DNA of 64,000 nt from the NCBI RefSeq assembly GCF_016862575.1, contig NZ_BONF01000030.1:62001-126000 (forward strand). Direction: 5' to 3'. The stretch is from Catellatospora bangladeshensis. Lineage in GTDB: Bacteria; Actinomycetota; Actinomycetes; Mycobacteriales; Micromonosporaceae. A program made the position numbers and the translations under genes. Below, piece after piece: positions 24,975 to 33,762 of this stretch (positions are counted from its first letter, which is position 1; every line of letters begins with the position of its first letter). The notes under the pieces are model-generated. The model made no database searches. It saw nothing but the letters and a program-made list of their open reading frames with translations, and had not been told where the DNA came from.

Positions 24975-26450
24975 ATGATCGACGGGGATCGTCTGACCAC
25001 TGTCGCTGTCATCCTTGCGGGTGGGACCGGCGAGCGCATCGGCCTGAAGCTGCCCAAGCAGCTCATCAAGGTCGCCGGCAAGCCGGTGCTGCGGCACACG
25101 CTGGAGACGTTCGTCGCCACCGACCGCATCGCCGAGATCATCATCCTGATGACCCCGAACTTCGTCGAGGACGTCGAGAAGATCGTCGCCGACCTCGGCT
25201 CCGACAAGCCGATCACCGTGCTCGCCGGCGGTTCGACCCGCAGCGAGACCACCATGAAGGCCATCGCCGCGCTGGACGGCCGCGAGTGCAACATCCTGCT
25301 GCACGACGCGGTGCGCCCGCTGGTGGACCAGCGCATCATCGGCGACTGCGTGACCGCGCTGGCCCGGCACGAGGCGATCGACGTGGCCATCCCGTCGGCC
25401 GACACGATCATCGTGACGGAGCCGGCCGAGGGCGGCGAGATCATCAGCGACATCCCGGACCGGGCCAAGCTCCGCCGCGGCCAGACCCCGCAGGGCTTCC
25501 GGCTCTCGGTGCTGCGCCGGGCGTACGAGCTGGCCATGCAGGACCCGGACTTCAAGGCCACGGACGACTGCGGCGTGGTCCGGCGCTACCTGCCCGAGGT
25601 GCCGATCTACGTGGTGCACGGCAGCGAGCAGAACATGAAGATCACGCACCCGGTCGACATCTACCTGGCCGACCGGCTGTTCCAGCTCGGCTCCCACCTG
25701 GCGCCGGTGCAGGCGAGCCGGGAGGCGTACGAGGCGGGCATCGCCGGGCGCACCGCGGTGGTGCTGGGCGGCAGCTACGGCATCGGCGGCGCGACGGCGG
25801 ACCTGCTGGAGTCGTACGGTGCGAAGGTCTACCGGTTCAGCCGCAGCCTGACCGGAACGCACCTGGAGGACCCGGCGCACGTCAAGGCCGCGCTCGCGCA
25901 GGCGTACGCGGAGACGGGCCGGATCGACTTCATCGTGAACACGGCCGGTGTGCTGCACATCGGCAAGATCGACGAGGTGGACGAGTCGATCATCGACGAG
26001 ACGGTCCGGGTCAACTACCTCGGCCCCGTCGTGCTGGCCCGCGAGTCCCTGCGCTACCTGCGCGAGACCCAGGGCTCGCTGCTGTTCTACACGTCCAGCT
26101 CGTACACCCGCGGCCGCGCGGACTACTCGCTCTACTCCTCCACCAAGGCCGCGATCGTCAACCTGACGCAGGCGCTGGCCGACGAGTGGTCCGACCACGG
26201 CGTCCGGGTCAACTGCATCAACCCGGAGCGCACCCGCACCCCGATGCGCACCAAGGCCTTCGGCGACGAGCCCGAGAACTCGCTGCTCGACGCCGGCACC
26301 GTCGCGCACACCTCGGTCGACGTGCTGATCTCCGGGTGGACCGGCCACATCATCGACGTCCGGCAGGGCGAGCGCAGCGCAGGCCCGGTGGACCCGTACA
26401 CCTTCCTCGCCGAGGACATGGAAGCCCCCTCCGAGGGTTCCCGCTGGTAG
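24975..26450 (+). CDS. bifunctional ribitol-5-phosphate cytidylyltransferase / ribulose-5-phosphate reductase (Bcs1-like)
   Basis: 491 aa fusion. The N-terminal IspD/TarI-type cytidylyltransferase covers about 1-230: LAGGTGERIGLKLPKQ near 15, HDAVRP near 113, then the TPQGF region. The C-terminal short-chain dehydrogenase covers about 255-475: VVLGGSYGIGGATADL near 262 for NADPH, and YSSTK near 392 as the catalytic Tyr-Lys pair. The order matches Haemophilus Bcs1, which makes CDP-ribitol from ribulose-5-phosphate. It would supply CDP-ribitol to the polymerase gene that follows at 26539. First gene of the operon. Confidence 0.88.
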   Translation: MIDGDRLTTVAVILAGGTGERIGLKLPKQLIKVAGKPVLRHTLETFVATDRIAEIIILMTPNFVEDVEKIVADLGSDKPITVLAGGSTRSETTMKAIAALDGRECNILLHDAVRPLVDQRIIGDCVTALARHEAIDVAIPSADTIIVTEPAEGGEIISDIPDRAKLRRGQTPQGFRLSVLRRAYELAMQDPDFKATDDCGVVRRYLPEVPIYVVHGSEQNMKITHPVDIYLADRLFQLGSHLAPVQASREAYEAGIAGRTAVVLGGSYGIGGATADLLESYGAKVYRFSRSLTGTHLEDPAHVKAALAQAYAETGRIDFIVNTAGVLHIGKIDEVDESIIDETVRVNYLGPVVLARESLRYLRETQGSLLFYTSSSYTRGRADYSLYSSTKAAIVNLTQALADEWSDHGVRVNCINPERTRTPMRTKAFGDEPENSLLDAGTVAHTSVDVLISGWTGHIIDVRQGERSAGPVDPYTFLAEDMEAPSEGSRW

Positions 26451-26538
26451 TGAGCAGCGCCGTCCGGCCCGATCCGGACGGCGTACCGCCGTACCCGGTC
26501 ACCTCCCGCGCAGGCACAACCGCGAAAGGAAGCACTTG

Positions 26539-28278
26539 ATGGTCAGCGATGTCCGGCGCGTGCTCGGCTCGAACCTCCCCGGAATCGCCCTCACCGGCCT
26601 CATGCTCGTCTCGATCCCGCTCGCGCTGGCCACCGCCGCCGTGGGCTGGGCCGCGCTCACCGCACTGGTGGTGGCCGCGGGGCAGTTCGCCGAGTGGTAC
26701 ACCCGGCGCGACGAGTTCGACAAGCTGCACCGGGTGCTGGCGCGGGCCTCGTTCGACGTGCACCTGCGCAGCGCGCTGCGCACCGCGGCGATGCCGGTGC
26801 TGCTGCTGGGCCTGGCCGAGTCGGCCCCGCTGGTCATCGCGACCTGGTGCGCCTGGCTGCTGTGGCTGATGGTGTCCGCGATCGGCCTGCTCACCGCGGC
26901 CCGCGAGCTGAACCAGGCGGGTGCCGCCGCGCGCGGCCTCGGCGTCAAGGCGCTGGAGCCGCGGGTCGGCTCCGACCCGACCTCGGGCAACTGGCCGCAC
27001 ACCGCGGCGGTGCTGGTGCTCGCGGCGCTGGCGCAGTGGTCGGCCGAGGCGGCCTGGCTGGGCGCGGCCGGCATCACCGCGGTCTCCGCGGTCTACCTCT
27101 ACTCGCTGGCCCGGCGCATCCAGCGCACGCTGCGGCTGTCCGGCACCCGCCGGATGAAGGCGATCAACAAGGCGCTGCGCGAGTACCGTCCCGAGGTCGT
27201 GCTCTACGCGGGCGGCCAGGCCAGCACCGGTTACCAGAGCAACGTGTGGCTGCCGACGCTGGACGGGCTCGACCAGCGGGTGCTGGTGATCTTCCAGAAC
27301 CCGGCCCTGTGGAACGAGCTGAAGCCCAGCAAGACCCCGGTCATCTGCGTGCAGAAGGCCGCCGAGTACCTGACGCTCGACGTGTCCTCGGTGAAGCTGG
27401 TCATGTTCCCCGGCAACAACGGCAACAACATCAACCTGCTGCGCCTGCCGCACCTGCGCACCACCTTCATCGGCCACGGCGACAGCGACAAGCTGGCCAG
27501 CGTCAACCCCTTCACCAAGGTGTACGACGAGATCTGGGTCGCCGGGCAGGCGGGCCAGGACCGGTACGGCACCGCGGGGGTGCCCATCCCGGCCGACCAC
27601 TTCGTGCACGTGGGCCGGCCGCAGCTCACCCAGCTCGCGCGCAAGCTGGCCGCCGCGCCGCCCCGGCAGCGCACCGGCACGCCGACCGTGCTCTACGCGC
27701 CGACCTGGGAGGGCTGGACCACCGAGGAGCACCACACCTCGCTGGTGCGCTGCGGTGTCCAGATCGTCAAGGCGCTGCAGGCGGCGAAGCCCGGGGTGCG
27801 GATCATCTTCCGGCCGCACCCGCTGACCGGCACCCGCAGCGCGGCCGCCGCCGCGGCACTCAAGGCCGTGATCGACCTGCTGCCCGAGTCGGACATCTCC
27901 TACCCGGGCCAGGGCGAGCTGTACGACTGCTTCGCCGAGGCCGACCTGATGATCACCGACGTGTCCAGCGTGGTCTCGGACTTCCTGTTCACCGACAAGC
28001 CGTACTCGGTGGTCAACACCAGCGGGCTCAGCGACGAGGACTTCGTCGCGGAGAACCCGAGCATCTCCGCGTCGTACCTGATCGACGGCAACCTCAACGG
28101 CCTGGCCGCCGCCCTGGACGCCGCGCGCGCGGACGAGTTCGACGTGCTCGCCGAGAAGCGCCACGCGCTGCGCACCTACATCCTCGGGCCGACCGGTTCC
28201 GATGAGCCGTTCCAGAAGGCCGTCGACCAGGCCATCGCCCTCAACGACCTGAAAGAGAAGAAGCGAGTCACCGTATGA
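26539..28278 (+). CDS. CDP-glycerol/CDP-ribitol polyol-phosphotransferase (TagF/TarL-like)
   Basis: 579 aa. The N-terminal 200 residues hold several membrane helices. The C-terminal half is the TagF-like GT-B domain with GHGDSDK near 318, VLYAPTWEGW near 385, FRPHPLTG near 428 and MITDVSSVVSDFLF near 475 (Glu/Asp/His residues of the polyolphosphate transferase family). It should polymerise ribitol- or glycerol-phosphate onto a lipid-linked acceptor. ATG at 26539 follows AAAGGAAG. Coupled to the Bcs1-like gene upstream and overlapping the membrane protein gene downstream by 4 nt. Confidence 0.87.
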   Translation: MVSDVRRVLGSNLPGIALTGLMLVSIPLALATAAVGWAALTALVVAAGQFAEWYTRRDEFDKLHRVLARASFDVHLRSALRTAAMPVLLLGLAESAPLVIATWCAWLLWLMVSAIGLLTAARELNQAGAAARGLGVKALEPRVGSDPTSGNWPHTAAVLVLAALAQWSAEAAWLGAAGITAVSAVYLYSLARRIQRTLRLSGTRRMKAINKALREYRPEVVLYAGGQASTGYQSNVWLPTLDGLDQRVLVIFQNPALWNELKPSKTPVICVQKAAEYLTLDVSSVKLVMFPGNNGNNINLLRLPHLRTTFIGHGDSDKLASVNPFTKVYDEIWVAGQAGQDRYGTAGVPIPADHFVHVGRPQLTQLARKLAAAPPRQRTGTPTVLYAPTWEGWTTEEHHTSLVRCGVQIVKALQAAKPGVRIIFRPHPLTGTRSAAAAAALKAVIDLLPESDISYPGQGELYDCFAEADLMITDVSSVVSDFLFTDKPYSVVNTSGLSDEDFVAENPSISASYLIDGNLNGLAAALDAARADEFDVLAEKRHALRTYILGPTGSDEPFQKAVDQAIALNDLKEKKRVTV

Positions 28279-30308
28279 GAGAGCGCCTCGGGCGGCTCCT
28301 GGCGGGCGCACCGGTGGCCCTCACGGACGCGGCCGTCATCTCCTTCGCCGGGTGGACCGTGCTCTACCACCTCGGCTTCTTCGTCTCGGCCCGTCCGTCC
28401 ATCCTCTTCTACACGTGGCTGGTGCTGACCGTCGCCGGAACGGCGTTCAGCCTGCGCCGCCGGGCCGCGGCAGCCGCCGCGCCGGTGGCCGCGGACGCTC
28501 CGGCGGCCGAGCAGCCGAGCGAGACGGGCGCCGCCTCGCGCCGCCCGCTGCTGCTGAAGGTCGCCCTGCTCGCGGCCGCGGGCGCGGCGGTGCTGGTCGC
28601 GTACCTCACCTCCGGCTGGTCCTGGTGGCTGGCCATCGCGCTGGGCCTGGTCGCCTGCGCCGCCACGCTGACCGCGACCGGCTTCTCGCCCCGCCCGGCC
28701 GCGCCGAGCACCACCACCCCGCTGCAGGGCGCGCTGGTGCTGGTGGCCTCGCTGGGCATGGCGGCGATCGCGCTGGTGCTCAACCGCAACTCGCAGGACG
28801 ACGTCTTCTACGTCGGCAAGTCGGTGTGGATCGCCGAGCACGACCTGATCCCGCTGCGCGACTTCCTCTTCACCGACCAGGTGCTGCCGGGCCTGTCCTC
28901 GCAGCCGCCGATCTCGTCGTTCGAGGCGTTCGCCGGGGCCATCGGCGCGGCCACCGGCCTGCACGCCTCCTCGGCGACCTGGTTCGTGCTGCTGCCCGTT
29001 CTGGCGATCGTCGCGTCGCTGGCCCTGTGGCGGCTGGCCCACCGCTGGGCGCCGCGCCGCCCGCTGCTGGTGTTCGGCATCGGCCTGGCGTACCTGCTGC
29101 TGGTGGCGGGTGAGGACGCGGCCCTGGGCACGTTCCACCTCCGCCTCGCCGAGGGCAAGGGCATGTTCGTCTCGGCGATGATCCCGCTGGCCTGGGTGTA
29201 CCTCACCGACCTGGTGGAGCACCGGACGCGGCGCTCGCTGTGGCTGCTGGTCGCGCTGTCGATCGCCTCGGTGGGCCTGTCCACCGTCTCCGTCATGCTG
29301 CTGCCGGTGATGGCCGGCGCGGCCTGGGTGATCCTGCTGCTGATGCGCCGTCCCCGCGACGCGTTCGCGTCCGCGCTGGCGCTGACCGTCTACCCGGTCG
29401 CCGTCACGGTCGCGTTCCGGCTCTGGATGGGCGGCATGACCGAGGAGATGGCGACCCTCCAGTTCTACGACGCGCGGGGCACGCTGGCCCGTACGGTGCT
29501 GGTCGGGGTGATCGGGCTGATCAGCGCGTTCGCGCTGTGGGCCGGGGCGCTGTTCGTGCGCGACGGCGTGCCGCGGCTGCTCACCGCCGGCGCCGTCACC
29601 ACGCTGACCGTGCTGCTGATCCCGGGCGTCATCGAGACCATCCACGGCTTCACCGGCCTCGGCCCGGTGCTGTGGCGCCTGCCCTGGATCGTTCCCTTCC
29701 CGGTCCTGATCGGAATGTACGTCGCGCTGCCGTGGGAACGGTGGCTGCGGCTGGAGTCGCGGGGCGGCCTGGCGCCGCGGGCGATCCCGGTGGCGGTGGC
29801 CGCCGCGCTGGTCGGGGCGCTGGCGTTCGCGGGTACTCCGATGTGGAGCAGCAAGAGCCACGTCTTCGTCGACCGGGCCACCGCGCTGCGCATCCCGGTG
29901 CCCGCCTGGAAGATCCCGGTGGGCCGCAAGATCGCCGCGTTCTGGATCCGCGACCTGGACCGGCCCGCCGGATACCTGCTGGCGCCCAGCATCGTGATGC
30001 GCGCCATGCCGATGGTCACCAGCAGGGTCCCGGTGGTCATGGCCCGCGACGGCTACCTCATCGAGTACGGCTGGGAGAGCGAGTTCGCGCTGGACCGCCG
30101 CAAGCTGAGCGCGTGGGCCGACGGGAACTCCGACGCCTCGGCGGCCGACCTCACGGCGGCGATGAAGCGGGTCGGCGTGGGCACCGTCTGCGTCTGGGAC
30201 AGCAACGACAAGGCGATCGCGATGGCGCCGCAGCTGGGCCTGACCGAGCTGGCGTCCCGCCCCGACCCGAACGGCATGGTCTGCTACACGGCGAACCCCG
30301 CCGCCTGA
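28275..30308 (+). CDS. polytopic membrane protein, GT-C-like, teichoic-acid operon
   Basis: 677 aa with about 12-14 membrane helices and a C-terminal extracellular domain (about 545-677). Early in the protein an extracytoplasmic loop contains NRNSQDDVFYVGKS (near 175), with paired acidic residues of the kind used by GT-C glycosyltransferases. I infer a lipid-sugar-dependent glycosyltransferase that decorates the polyol-phosphate polymer, but no diagnostic signature proves it. It overlaps the polymerase gene and ends the operon at a strong hairpin. Confidence 0.72.
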   Translation: MRERLGRLLAGAPVALTDAAVISFAGWTVLYHLGFFVSARPSILFYTWLVLTVAGTAFSLRRRAAAAAAPVAADAPAAEQPSETGAASRRPLLLKVALLAAAGAAVLVAYLTSGWSWWLAIALGLVACAATLTATGFSPRPAAPSTTTPLQGALVLVASLGMAAIALVLNRNSQDDVFYVGKSVWIAEHDLIPLRDFLFTDQVLPGLSSQPPISSFEAFAGAIGAATGLHASSATWFVLLPVLAIVASLALWRLAHRWAPRRPLLVFGIGLAYLLLVAGEDAALGTFHLRLAEGKGMFVSAMIPLAWVYLTDLVEHRTRRSLWLLVALSIASVGLSTVSVMLLPVMAGAAWVILLLMRRPRDAFASALALTVYPVAVTVAFRLWMGGMTEEMATLQFYDARGTLARTVLVGVIGLISAFALWAGALFVRDGVPRLLTAGAVTTLTVLLIPGVIETIHGFTGLGPVLWRLPWIVPFPVLIGMYVALPWERWLRLESRGGLAPRAIPVAVAAALVGALAFAGTPMWSSKSHVFVDRATALRIPVPAWKIPVGRKIAAFWIRDLDRPAGYLLAPSIVMRAMPMVTSRVPVVMARDGYLIEYGWESEFALDRRKLSAWADGNSDASAADLTAAMKRVGVGTVCVWDSNDKAIAMAPQLGLTELASRPDPNGMVCYTANPAA

Positions 30309-30316
30309 ACAACGAC

Positions 30317-30377
30317 CCGCAGGGGCCGGACCGGGAAACGAGCAAGCCGCTCGCGGACCGTGGTCCGGCCCCTGCGG
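30317..30377 (+). terminator. 16-bp perfect hairpin ending the teichoic-acid-like operon
   Basis: CCGCAGGGGCCGGACC (30317-30332) pairs perfectly with 30362-30377. The 29-nt loop contains a further CGAGC/GCTCG hairpin. No T-run follows. It sits 9 nt past the operon stop and 46 nt before the next start, so it could end transcription or shield the mRNA 3' end. Confidence 0.7.
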
Positions 30378-30423
30378 CGTGCTGCGACACCTCCGGCCCG
30401 CCTCATCCGTCAGGGGGTACACG

Positions 30424-30801
30424 ATGAACATCCAGCTGATCCAGCCCCAGGAGCCCGCAGGGGTCTCCAGCTCGGTCCAGCTGGCGGGCCGGTGCACCGG
30501 GACGCCGCAGCCGTGGAGCGGGACGTTCAACATCGAGGGCACCGGGGCGTTCCAGGCCGGAGCGGCACGGATCTACGTCACGCTGGTCGCGGACGCGTAC
30601 ACGTACTACTTCCTGGAACGCGCGCCGCGGCTGGGCATGGAGCAGCCGACGGTGCTCGGCACGCCGGTGCGCCTGAACACCGAGGTCGCACCGTCCACCG
30701 CCACGGGCGGCGCCGTCGGGCCGCTCGGCACGCTGCGCCCCGGCGGTGTCCGCCAGCCGGGTGCCCCTGGATCGAGCCCCGGCCGCACCCGAACCGCATG
30801 A
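30424..30801 (+). CDS. truncated paralog of the two downstream secreted proteins (C-terminal part only)
   Basis: 125 aa, no signal peptide. CTGTPQPWSGTF followed by TLVADAYTYYFLERAPRLGM matches the C-terminal third of the two proteins at 31074 and 32241 (CTGSPEPW..., TDAYYLLGGADRFLDM; CTGAPAAW..., LDPYYFLSPGQP). An AGGGGG site precedes the ATG, so it may still be translated. Lacking a signal peptide and the N-terminal domain, it is either a decayed copy or a cytoplasmic remnant. Function unknown. Confidence 0.6.
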   Translation: MNIQLIQPQEPAGVSSSVQLAGRCTGTPQPWSGTFNIEGTGAFQAGAARIYVTLVADAYTYYFLERAPRLGMEQPTVLGTPVRLNTEVAPSTATGGAVGPLGTLRPGGVRQPGAPGSSPGRTRTA

Positions 30802-30840
30802 CCCGCTACCCGGCCGCCCCGAAAGCCTGACGAACCAGGG

Positions 30841-30902
30841 TGCGGTTTCGGGGAAACTGCACGAAAGCGCCGCCGAGATCCTGCAGTTTCCCCGAAACTG
30901 CA
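30841..30902. repeat. GCAGTTTC palindrome pair, site 2
   Basis: Two inverted copies, 30841-30861 (centre CGGGG) and 30882-30902 (centre CCCCG), lie 20 bp apart, with the same arms as at 9663 and 53032. Intergenic, after the truncated paralog gene. Confidence 0.82.
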
Positions 30903-31073
30903 CGCGGGCCGGATCCGTGTGTCACGCGGGTTCGGCTCTGCGTCGTACGTTGGGCCGATCGACGCCCGTCTCCCGGCTGATTGTCCGGGCAGCATGCTGG
31001 TCTTAGGCTGGCGCGGCCCACGCGCATGATCGCGTCTCATAGGGCTTCTTGATTTCTCCGACGGGGGAGAACG

Positions 31074-32135
31074 ATGCGCCTCAGGTTCCAGCGCGGCCTC
31101 GCCGGGCTCGCTGTCGTCGCCGCGATGACGGTGGTACCGGTCACGCCCGCACACGCCGACGATGCGCCCGTCGCCCGGCTCACCTTCTCCGGCGACGACC
31201 ACATCGCTCGTTACAGCGCCTACGCGTTCACCAGCACAACCGCCGGTATCAACATGGGCGTGCACCTCAACGACAACGGCGGCCGGATCTCGGTCTCGGT
31301 CTACGGCCCCAGCGAGGTGTGGCACAGCCCGCAGTCCGGCGTCACGACGGACAACTTCGACCTCATCCTCGCGGCCCCCTCGGGTGAGCAGCTGGCGGCC
31401 GGGACATATCAGGACGCCTACCGGTGGGGTATCGGGACGGGGAACCCGACGATGCAGTTCTCGGGCAACGGCCGCGGCTGCTCGGCGCTCATCGGCAGCT
31501 TCACCATTCACCAGCTGACCGTGGTGGACGGGGCCGTCAAGAAGCTCGACGCCACCTTCGAGCAGCACTGCGAGATGCGCACGGAGGCGGTCCGGGGCCG
31601 CTTGCTCGTCGGCGTCGACATGCCGCCGCTGACGGCCGAACGCCCGGTGCCGGAGGTGAGCGAGTCGGTGGCGCTGCAGAACTGGCTGCCCACCCGCTCC
31701 GTGCTGAAGATGCGGGCGCCGCAGCGGCGGGCCGTCGTGACCGGCACGGTCACCTGCTCCGGAGGCGGGACGTTCACCTACCGCGGGGCGATCGTGCAGG
31801 ACAGCTCGGCGTCGGGGACCTACAGCGGCACCGGCCCCTGCACCGGGTCGCCCGAGCCCTGGACCGCCCACGTCGTGAGCACCTCCGGCGTGCCGTTCCG
31901 CAGTGGCAGCGCCTCCGTCACGATCGAGGTCTTCGCGACCACGGACGCCTACTACCTGCTGGGCGGCGCGGACCGGTTCCTCGACATGCAGTACTGGGCC
32001 ACCATCGGGCAGCCGCAGGCCCTGACCGCCGGGCCCGCCGCGTCCCAGGACGGCCCGGCGCCCGCCGGCGCGCGTCCGGCCGGGGCCACCACCGGATCAC
32101 ACCTGCTCGTTCGTAAGCCCATCCGCCGTCACTGA
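31074..32135 (+). CDS. secreted protein of unknown function, paralog A
   Basis: 353 aa with a Sec signal peptide (MRLRFQRGLAGLAVVAAM, cleavage near AHA, residue 26). The mature protein seems to have two beta-rich halves. The first ends with GNGRGCSALIGSFTIHQL and ATFEQHCE, which recur in paralog B. The second contains TGTVTCSGGGTFTYRG and CTGSPEPW. Conserved Cys pairs suggest disulfides. The C-terminal 30 residues are Pro/Ala-rich and basic. GGGGGAG precedes the ATG. I do not recognise the family. Confidence 0.8.
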   Translation: MRLRFQRGLAGLAVVAAMTVVPVTPAHADDAPVARLTFSGDDHIARYSAYAFTSTTAGINMGVHLNDNGGRISVSVYGPSEVWHSPQSGVTTDNFDLILAAPSGEQLAAGTYQDAYRWGIGTGNPTMQFSGNGRGCSALIGSFTIHQLTVVDGAVKKLDATFEQHCEMRTEAVRGRLLVGVDMPPLTAERPVPEVSESVALQNWLPTRSVLKMRAPQRRAVVTGTVTCSGGGTFTYRGAIVQDSSASGTYSGTGPCTGSPEPWTAHVVSTSGVPFRSGSASVTIEVFATTDAYYLLGGADRFLDMQYWATIGQPQALTAGPAASQDGPAPAGARPAGATTGSHLLVRKPIRRH

Positions 32136-32240
32136 CGACGGACCGGCCCGGTCTCATCCGCCACCGGCCGCCGCCTGGAACAACCGCCGGGCGACGGACC
32201 GGGGCACCCTGCAACTCTCATCCAGCAAACGGGGAGCACC

Positions 32241-33320
32241 ATGCACACACTGCTCAAGCGCGGCCTCGCCGGGCTCGCCGCCGTCGCCGCGATGGCCGTC
32301 GTGCCCGCCGGGCCCGCCGGCGCGGAGGAGGCGCCCGTCGCGCGCCTCACCTTCTTCGGCGACGGCTACGTCGCCTCCGGCCAGTCGTACGCGTACACCA
32401 GCACCACCGCCGGGACCGCGATCGAGGTCACCTGGACCGGCCAGCGCGTCCACGTCGACGTCAGCGGCCACAGCGAGGTGCCGCGCACCGGAGAGCCGGG
32501 CCTGCCCGCCGAGTGGGACTCGTTCACGCTCGACCTGGCCGCGCCGCCCGGCCAGGACCTCGCCGTGGGCACCTACGCGGCCGCGGGCGAGTACCCGTTC
32601 AACGGCGCGCAGCCGGGCATCCGCCTCGGCGGCAACGGCCGCGGGTGCAGCGGGGGCGGCGGCTCCTTCGTCATCCACGAGCTGTCCGTGGCCGACGGCG
32701 TGCTCAAGCGCCTCAACGCCACCTTCGAGCAGCTCTGCAGCGCCTCCACCACCGAGCGAGGCCGCCTGCTGTACGGCGTCGCCGACATGCCGGCGCTGCC
32801 GGCCCTGGTCCGGCCGACGGTGACCGGGAACCCCGGCGTCTCGCTGGCGGCCTGGATGCCCACCCGCGCGGTGTCGAAGAACCGGCAGCCGCGGTACACC
32901 GTGACCGTGCGCGGCACGTTCACCTGCACCGTGCCCGGCACCTTCACCCTGGAGGGCGCCGTGGCGCAGAACCAGGAGTTCGGCTTCGCCCGCGGCACCT
33001 TCAAGGTGACGGGCGCCTGCACCGGGGCGCCCGCGGCGTGGTCGGCCGCGCTGCAGAGCACGGAGTGGACGCCGTTCGCGAGTGGGCCGGCGATGCTGGG
33101 CGGCACGGCCACGGTGACGGGGCACCTCGACCCGTACTACTTCCTGAGCCCCGGCCAGCCTTCGACCCTGTCGCAGAACGTGACCGTGGGCAAGGCGACG
33201 CTGATGAACGTCGCATCGCCCCGCACCGCGGCACCGAAGCCGGGCGCCGCCCCGATCCCGGCCCGCCCCGCCGCTGCGGCCACTGTGCCCGGCACGGCGA
33301 CGGTCCCGCGGCTGCGCTGA
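32241..33320 (+). CDS. secreted protein of unknown function, paralog B
   Basis: 359 aa with a Sec signal peptide (cleavage near AGA, residue 31). It aligns by eye with paralog A over its whole length: APVARLTFFGDGYVASGQSYAYTSTTAG, GNGRGCSGGGGSFVIHELSV, ATFEQLC, GTFTCTVPGTFTLEGAV and CTGAPAAW. The shared start of the signal peptide (KRGLAGLAAVAAMAVVPAGPA against QRGLAGLAVVAAM) shows recent duplication. The Pro/Ala-rich tail is variable. It lies 105 bp from paralog A. Role unknown, presumably extracellular. Confidence 0.8.
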   Translation: MHTLLKRGLAGLAAVAAMAVVPAGPAGAEEAPVARLTFFGDGYVASGQSYAYTSTTAGTAIEVTWTGQRVHVDVSGHSEVPRTGEPGLPAEWDSFTLDLAAPPGQDLAVGTYAAAGEYPFNGAQPGIRLGGNGRGCSGGGGSFVIHELSVADGVLKRLNATFEQLCSASTTERGRLLYGVADMPALPALVRPTVTGNPGVSLAAWMPTRAVSKNRQPRYTVTVRGTFTCTVPGTFTLEGAVAQNQEFGFARGTFKVTGACTGAPAAWSAALQSTEWTPFASGPAMLGGTATVTGHLDPYYFLSPGQPSTLSQNVTVGKATLMNVASPRTAAPKPGAAPIPARPAAAATVPGTATVPRLR

Positions 33321-33333
33321 GGGGACCGGCGAC

Positions 33334-33377
33334 CCGGCTGCTTCCCGGGCAACGGCAGCCGGCCGGTGTGACACCGG
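33334..33377 (+). terminator. double hairpin after secreted paralog B
   Basis: CCGGCTGC/GCAGCCGG (33334-33362) is followed immediately by CCGGTG/CACCGG with a 3-nt loop (33363-33377). The rest of the gap to 33762 is the leader of the protease gene. It includes further small palindromes (CTGCGATCGCAG, CCGGCCCGTAGGCCGG) but no riboswitch I recognise. Confidence 0.55.
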
Positions 33378-33762
33378 TTCGACTTTCGGTTGGGCCGTCC
33401 CTCGGCCGGACGGCTCAACCTGCGGATTCGCTCGGTGGCTGCACCCTCGCATACTGGACTTTTGTTTCTTCGCAACGCTTTCGTCTGACAAGTGTGGGGA
33501 ATCGGGGTCACAAGGCCGGTTCCCTGGGTTGACCGATCTTGTTAGGGTGTGCGAGCACTCGGGTGCAGCTCATGACCTCATGGCTGCGATCGCAGAAGAG
33601 AACCCGGCCCGTAGGCCGGACACGGGGATTCAGTCGATTCACCAAGCAGCGGTATCCCAGCCCCTCTTGCTGTTATCGATCATCGTCCAACTACTCGACC
33701 GCTCCGAGGCCGCGGCCGACGTCCGGCCGCGCGAAAAAACCTGGGGACGACGGGAGAAGTCA

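Noticed and set aside
33385-33762. Possible riboswitch in the long leader of the serine protease gene
   Set aside because: Small hairpins exist, but I could not match a c-di-AMP, cobalamin or other known consensus. A covariance-model search would be needed.
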